Part shown: one piece after another, positions 60,259 to 64,000 of the stretch
How the letters are laid out: each line of letters opens with the position of its first letter
How positions within the stretch are numbered: position 1 is the first letter of the stretch
Origin: Streptomyces nitrosporeus
Lineage (GTDB): Bacteria > Actinomycetota > Actinomycetes > Streptomycetales > Streptomycetaceae
Direction of reading: 5' to 3'
DNA length: 64,000 nucleotides
NCBI RefSeq assembly: GCF_008704555.1
Contig: NZ_CP023702.1
Location: forward strand, 2,356,001 to 2,420,000
Program-made: the position numbers and the translations under genes
The notes under the pieces: model-generated
Seen by the model: only the letters and a program-made list of their open reading frames with translations
The model's database searches: none
What the model was told of the DNA's origin: nothing

Positions 60259-60385
60259 ACACCGGAGCACCGGCCGCGCGGACCACTGCCCCGCCTCCTG
60301 CCCTCGCCCCTGCCCCCTGCCCTCGCCCCTGGGACCGTCCGCCGGGCCCCGCCGCGAGCCGTCGGCGGTGGCGGTGGCGGTCCGG

Positions 60386-61504
60386 TCAGCCGTCCGCCGG
60401 GTCCGCCCCGCCGTCGGCTATCGCCCGGGCGACCTCCGCGACCCGGGCCTGCTCCTCCTCGGCGAAGCGTTCGCGGTCGAGCTGTTCGGCTATCTCCTCG
60501 TCCTGGGCCATCAGCAGGTCGAGGCTGGAGTCGCCGAGTTCGAAGACGCCCATGTCGACATAGGCCTTCTGGAGCCGCTCGCCCCACAGGCCGATGTCCT
60601 TGACGCAGGGCACGATCCGGCTGAAGAGGAGTTTGCGGAACAGCTGGAGGAACTCGGAGTGCTCCGAGAGTTCCTGGGCCTCCTGCCTGCCGATGCCGAA
60701 GTTCTCCAGCACCTCGACCCCGCTGAGCCGGTCGCGCATCAGGTAGCAGCCCTCGATGACGAATTCCTCGCGCTCACGCAGTTCCGCGTCGCCGAGCTGC
60801 TTGTAGTAGTCGCGCAGGGCCATCCGGCCGAAGGCCACGTGCCGGGCCTCGTCCTGCATGACGTAGGCGAGGATCTGCTTGGGCAGCGGCTTGGTGGTGG
60901 TGTCGCGGATCATGCCGAAGGCGGCGAGCGCCAGGCCCTCGATGAGCACCTGCATCCCGAGGTAGGGCATGTCCCAGCGGGAGTCGCGCAGGGTGTCCCC
61001 GAGCAGTCCCTGGAGACTGTCGTTGACGGGGTAGAGCATGCCGACCTTCTCGTGGAGGAAGCGGCTGTAGATCTCCGCGTGCCGGGCCTCGTCCATCGCC
61101 TGGGTCGCGGAGTAGAACTTCGCGTCCAGGTCGGGGACCGCCTCGGTGATCCGGGCCGCGCAGATCATCGCGCCCTGTTCACCGTGCAGGAACTGGCTGA
61201 ACTGCCAGGAGGTGTAGTGCTTGCGCAGCTCCCCCCTGTCGCGCTCGGTCATCTTCGCCCAGTGCGGGGTGCCGTGGAGCGGGAGCCCTTCGTCGGGGGT
61301 GCCGAGCGGGTCCGCGGGATCGACCTCGATGCTCCAGTCGATGCGCTTGTTGCCGTCCCACTGCTTGTCCTTGCCCTTCTGGTACAGGGCGAGGAGCCGT
61401 TCGCGGCCGGCGTCGTAGTCCCAGCTGAACCGGGCCGCGCCGGTGGCGGGTATCTGCCAGTCCGGGGCTTCGGGCGGGGTGGTGTAGAGGTCGTGTGTCG
61501 ACAC
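60386..61504 (-). CDS. ferritin-like diiron protein
   Basis: A 372-residue helical protein with two E-x-x-H pairs typical of diiron ferritin-like oxidases: DEARHAEIYSRF (about 145-156) and DEARHVAFGRM (about 225-235), plus HGEQGAMICAA and EGLALAAFGMI helices. Likely a ribonucleotide-reductase-R2-like or related oxygenase; substrate unknown. The start is GTG 61502-61504 with AAGGAG upstream. It is divergent from another diiron gene (61682), suggesting linked function. Confidence 0.8.
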   Translation of the reverse strand: MSTHDLYTTPPEAPDWQIPATGAARFSWDYDAGRERLLALYQKGKDKQWDGNKRIDWSIEVDPADPLGTPDEGLPLHGTPHWAKMTERDRGELRKHYTSWQFSQFLHGEQGAMICAARITEAVPDLDAKFYSATQAMDEARHAEIYSRFLHEKVGMLYPVNDSLQGLLGDTLRDSRWDMPYLGMQVLIEGLALAAFGMIRDTTTKPLPKQILAYVMQDEARHVAFGRMALRDYYKQLGDAELREREEFVIEGCYLMRDRLSGVEVLENFGIGRQEAQELSEHSEFLQLFRKLLFSRIVPCVKDIGLWGERLQKAYVDMGVFELGDSSLDLLMAQDEEIAEQLDRERFAEEEQARVAEVARAIADGGADPADG

Positions 61505-61681
61505 GGACAGCTCCTTCGCCTGGCGAGGATCGTAAGTTCCTTGGTGCTGGCGCCAGTTGGCAGGTTCACACGTTGGTAGACGCGCGGTCAACAAGTCGTG
61601 CGCAAGGGATTGACGCACTTGCTGACAGGCAGTCTCATAAAGCATGACCGCCGGTAACCCATGTGCGAGGTGCTCTCAGCG

Positions 61682-62617
61682 ATGACCACGGTGAGCGAAC
61701 AGGACGTCCAGGCGCTGCGCGATGCCCTCGGCCCGCTCAAGGACCGCGAGCAGGTCGCGATACGCCTGCTCGAAGCCTCGGCCAGGCACTCCTTCGACCC
61801 GGACACCGAACTCGACTGGGAGGCACCGGTCGAGGAGGGCAAGTGGTTCTGGCCGCCGGAGCTGGTATCGCTCTACGACACCCCGCTCTGGCGGAAGATG
61901 TCCGAGGAGCAGCGGATGGACCTGTCCCGGCACGAGGCCGCCTCGCTGGCCTCCCTGGGCATCTGGTTCGAGATCATCCTGATGCAACTGCTGGTACGGC
62001 ACATCTACGACAAGCCGGTGACCAGCCAGCACGTCCGGTACGCCCTCACCGAGATCGCCGACGAGTGCCGCCATTCGATGATGTTCGGCCGGATGATCCA
62101 GTGGGGCGGCGCCCCCACCTACCCGGTACCGCGCGGTTACCACAACGCGGCCCGCATCCTGAAGACGATCTCCACCACGCCCGGCTCGTTCGCGGCGACC
62201 CTCCTCGGTGAGGAGATCCTCGACTGGATGCAGCGCCTCACCTTCCCCGACGAGCGCGTCCAGACCCTGGTCCGCGGTGTGACCCGGATCCATGTCGTGG
62301 AGGAGGCCCGGCATGTGCGGTACGCCCGGGAGGAGTTGCGCCGCCAGATGGTGACCGCGCCGTCCTGGGAGCGGCGGCTGACCCGGCTGAGCTGCGGCGA
62401 GGCGGCCCGGATCTTCTCCGTCTGCTTCATCAACCCGCAGGTGTACGACAACGTCGGCCTGGACCGCCGTGAGGCCGTCGCCCAGGTCAAGGCCAGCGGC
62501 CACCGGGCCGAGGTCATGCAGTCCGGGGCCAGCCGGCTCACCGAGTTCTTCGACGACATCGGGGTCCTGAACGGCGTCGGGCGCAGGCTGTGGAAGAGTT
62601 CGGGTCTGCTGGCCTGA
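61682..62617 (+). CDS. AurF-type diiron oxygenase (p-aminobenzoate N-oxygenase family)
   Basis: A 311-residue protein with the AurF-family diiron motifs EIADECRHSMMFGRM and VVEEARHVRYAREELRRQ, plus other Glu ligands in the helical core. AurF converts arylamines to nitroarenes; many Streptomyces homologues have unknown substrates. ATG 61682 (61661 is an alternative in-frame start, both with weak ribosome binding sites). Divergent from the ferritin-like gene at 60386. Followed at 62659 by a TetR gene. Confidence 0.83.
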   Translation: MTTVSEQDVQALRDALGPLKDREQVAIRLLEASARHSFDPDTELDWEAPVEEGKWFWPPELVSLYDTPLWRKMSEEQRMDLSRHEAASLASLGIWFEIILMQLLVRHIYDKPVTSQHVRYALTEIADECRHSMMFGRMIQWGGAPTYPVPRGYHNAARILKTISTTPGSFAATLLGEEILDWMQRLTFPDERVQTLVRGVTRIHVVEEARHVRYAREELRRQMVTAPSWERRLTRLSCGEAARIFSVCFINPQVYDNVGLDRREAVAQVKASGHRAEVMQSGASRLTEFFDDIGVLNGVGRRLWKSSGLLA

Positions 62618-62658
62618 GGCCGCTCGCCGTCGCGGGTGAGGCCGTTAGGCTGCGGGGC

Positions 62659-63441
62659 ATGACCTCCGCACCGGCAGCACAGGCGAGAGCACAGGCGGCA
62701 CCGCCGGCCCGCGCCTACCGACGGCTGGGGGTCGAGGAGCGGCGTTCCCAGCTCCTGGCCGCCGCGCTCACGCTGTTCGCCCACCGGGCGCCGGACGAGG
62801 TGTCGATCGACGAGGTCGCCGCGGTGGCCGGAGTGTCCCGGCCGCTGGTCTACCGCTACTTCCCGGGCGGGCGGCAGCAGTTGTACGAGGCCGCGCTCGG
62901 GTCCGCGGCGGAGCAGCTGACGCTCTGCTTCGCCGAGCCGGCCGCCGGCCCGCCGACCGAGCGGGTGAGCCGTGTACTGGACCGCTACCTCGGCTTCGTC
63001 GACCAGCACGACGCCGGTTTCAGCGCGTTGCTGCGCGGGGGCAGCGTGGTGGAGACCTCGCGTACGTCTGCGATCGTGGACGGGGTGCGCAGGGCCGCCG
63101 CCGAGCAGATCCTGCTGCACCTGGGCCGGGGCGCGGGGCCGGGTCAGCGACAGGCGGGTCCCCGGCTGCGGATGATGGTGCGCACCTGGATCGCGGCCGT
63201 GGAGGCCGCGTCGTTGATCTGGCTGGACGAGGGGAAGCAGCCCTCCGCCCCCGAGCTGCGGGGCTGGCTGGTCGACCATCTGGTGGCGCTGCTGGCGGCG
63301 ACGGCGGCGTCCGACAGTGAGACCGCGGGTGTCGTGGCGGACCTGCTGGCCCAGGAGAGCGCCGACGGGCCCGCGGCCCGGCTGGCGGCGGGCATGCTCC
63401 CGGTCGCCTCCCACGCGGCGCACCTGCTGCCGCCCGCCTGA
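62659..63441 (+). CDS. TetR-family transcriptional regulator
   Basis: A 260-residue regulator. N-terminal HTH (RRSQLLAAALTLFAHRAPDEVSIDEVAAVAGVSRPLVYRYFPG, about 27-70) is clear. The C-terminal helical domain is the ligand-binding part. 41 bp downstream of the AurF-type gene, so it may regulate it. ATG 62659. Confidence 0.92.
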   Translation: MTSAPAAQARAQAAPPARAYRRLGVEERRSQLLAAALTLFAHRAPDEVSIDEVAAVAGVSRPLVYRYFPGGRQQLYEAALGSAAEQLTLCFAEPAAGPPTERVSRVLDRYLGFVDQHDAGFSALLRGGSVVETSRTSAIVDGVRRAAAEQILLHLGRGAGPGQRQAGPRLRMMVRTWIAAVEAASLIWLDEGKQPSAPELRGWLVDHLVALLAATAASDSETAGVVADLLAQESADGPAARLAAGMLPVASHAAHLLPPA

Positions 63442-63563
63442 GGGGCCGCCGCCCGCCGGGGCCGCCCGCCCCGCCGGAAAGGCCCGGCGCGGCTGCCGGG
63501 CGGGTGGCGGGTGCACAGGGCGGGTGGCGGGCCCCACCGCCGGCCCTGCGCCAGACTGGCGGG

Positions 63564-63842
63564 GTGAAAAGCGAGAACACCCCCTTCACCGGCGGCCCGC
63601 TGGACGGCCGGGTGCTGCCCGTCCTGCTGGGTCCGACCGGTCATCCGCCCAAGTGGTACGAGGTCCCGGTGCCGGCGGCCGACGGCGGTCCGGCCACCGT
63701 GTACGCCTACCGGCGCGTCCCCGCCGGGTATTCGAAGAGGCTCGGGCTGCAACGCGGCTGGGTGTACGAGTACGCCCCCGGGGGCCGTGTGCGCACGCGC
63801 CCCAAGTGGCCCTGGACGAAGCCGGAACGACCGGGCTCCTGA
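63564..63842 (+). CDS. small hypothetical protein
   Basis: A 92-residue protein with a GTG start (63564). Not recognised. The layout NTPFTGGPLDGRVLPV, then TVYAYRRVP, then WVYEYAP with a basic C-terminus is seen in other Streptomyces small proteins. Upstream of the start lies GC-rich sequence with no clear ribosome binding site. Monocistronic. Confidence 0.65.
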   Translation: MKSENTPFTGGPLDGRVLPVLLGPTGHPPKWYEVPVPAADGGPATVYAYRRVPAGYSKRLGLQRGWVYEYAPGGRVRTRPKWPWTKPERPGS

Positions 63843-63951
63843 AGGGCGGCACCGGCCCCGCCCCCCGCACCGTGACGCCGCTTCCCGTGGTCCCCCAGGT
63901 CGTAAGATCGGCGATCAGGTGCTGAAGGCTGTGTCAACAAGGGGGTGCGCC

Positions 63952-64000
63952 ATGGAGGCGCTGAGGCAGGACGATCCACGCCACTTCGGCCCGTACACGG
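63952..64000 (+). CDS. partial gene, probable Ser/Thr protein kinase (5' end only)
   Basis: ATG at 63952 follows AAGGGGGTG. The visible residues MEALRQDDPRHFGPYT resemble the N-terminus of Streptomyces kinases (the usual continuation is a glycine-rich kinase loop, outside the window). Only 16 residues can be read, so the family is a guess. Confidence 0.45.
   Translation, partial: MEALRQDDPRHFGPYT

Noticed and set aside
63952..64000. Assigning the right-edge gene firmly to a kinase subfamily
   Set aside because: Only 16 codons are visible; the resemblance is limited to the short N-terminus, so it is reported with low confidence.

Overview
The window is high-GC DNA (roughly 70% or more) with GTG/TTG starts, ATGA gene overlaps, SARP and DUF397/XRE regulators, mycothiol-type DinB proteins, ferredoxin-P450 chains and AA10 chitin-active enzymes. 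It reads as the chromosome of a Streptomyces or a very close relative. No tRNA, rRNA, transposase, integrase or CRISPR array was seen.

Left flank (57-7582): ordinary Streptomyces genes. These are a DUF488 protein, a small Tudor-like protein, a secreted chitin-active LPMO (AA10-CBM5/12) preceded by two DasR/chitinase-type operators, an XRE/DUF397 regulator pair, a winged-helix/zinc-ribbon protein, an anti-sigma-type ATPase, a DinB/maleylpyruvate-isomerase-type protein and an enoyl-CoA hydratase.

Biosynthetic gene cluster (about 8084-46250): a large type II (aromatic) polyketide cluster. Its core runs leftward at 8084-13400: KS-alpha, chain length factor (CLF), ACP, acyltransferase, DUF6059. 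A carboxyltransferase and a SARP activator lie just upstream. A second leftward operon (21004-31676) encodes citramalate synthase, a DpsC-like KSIII with Ser in place of Cys, a didomain aromatase/cyclase, a two-domain ABM monooxygenase, a carboxylase epsilon subunit, a fatty-acyl-AMP ligase (FAAL), an acyl-CoA dehydrogenase, an ACP-AT fusion whose AT serine is Gly, and a phosphopantetheinyl transferase. An alpha-methylacyl-CoA racemase lies next to it. Together these suggest a dedicated branched 2-methylacyl starter unit, possibly 2-methylbutyryl or tiglyl. This is inference. Tailoring genes are a P450 with its own ferredoxin and reductase, a two-component flavin hydroxylase, an ActIII-like ketoreductase, an ActIV-like metallo-beta-lactamase-fold cyclase, SRPBCC and NTF2-like proteins, and an MFS exporter.

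The most unusual part is 16538-21189, placed between the two polyketide operons. It holds a small protein with a RiPP leader-like segment, translationally coupled to a fused E1-like/YcaO (TOMM) cyclodehydratase, followed by a histidine kinase and a response regulator containing a rare TTA codon. With an orphan 88-residue Pro-rich peptide gene at 45433, this raises the possibility of an aromatic-polyketide/RiPP hybrid or a YcaO reused on a non-standard substrate. A small regulatory block (38334-40704) interrupts the cluster.

Right flank (46392-64000): housekeeping and conserved Streptomyces genes. These are a NERD protein, serine hydroxymethyltransferase (glyA) under a ZTP (pfl) riboswitch, a transmembrane Ser/Thr kinase, a HEAT-repeat protein coupled to a zinc-ribbon protein, an FtsW/RodA-PBP pair, an amidase-like protein, an ADP-ribosylglycohydrolase, a lipoprotein, two divergent diiron ferritin-like proteins, a TetR regulator, and the start of a probable protein kinase gene at the right edge.
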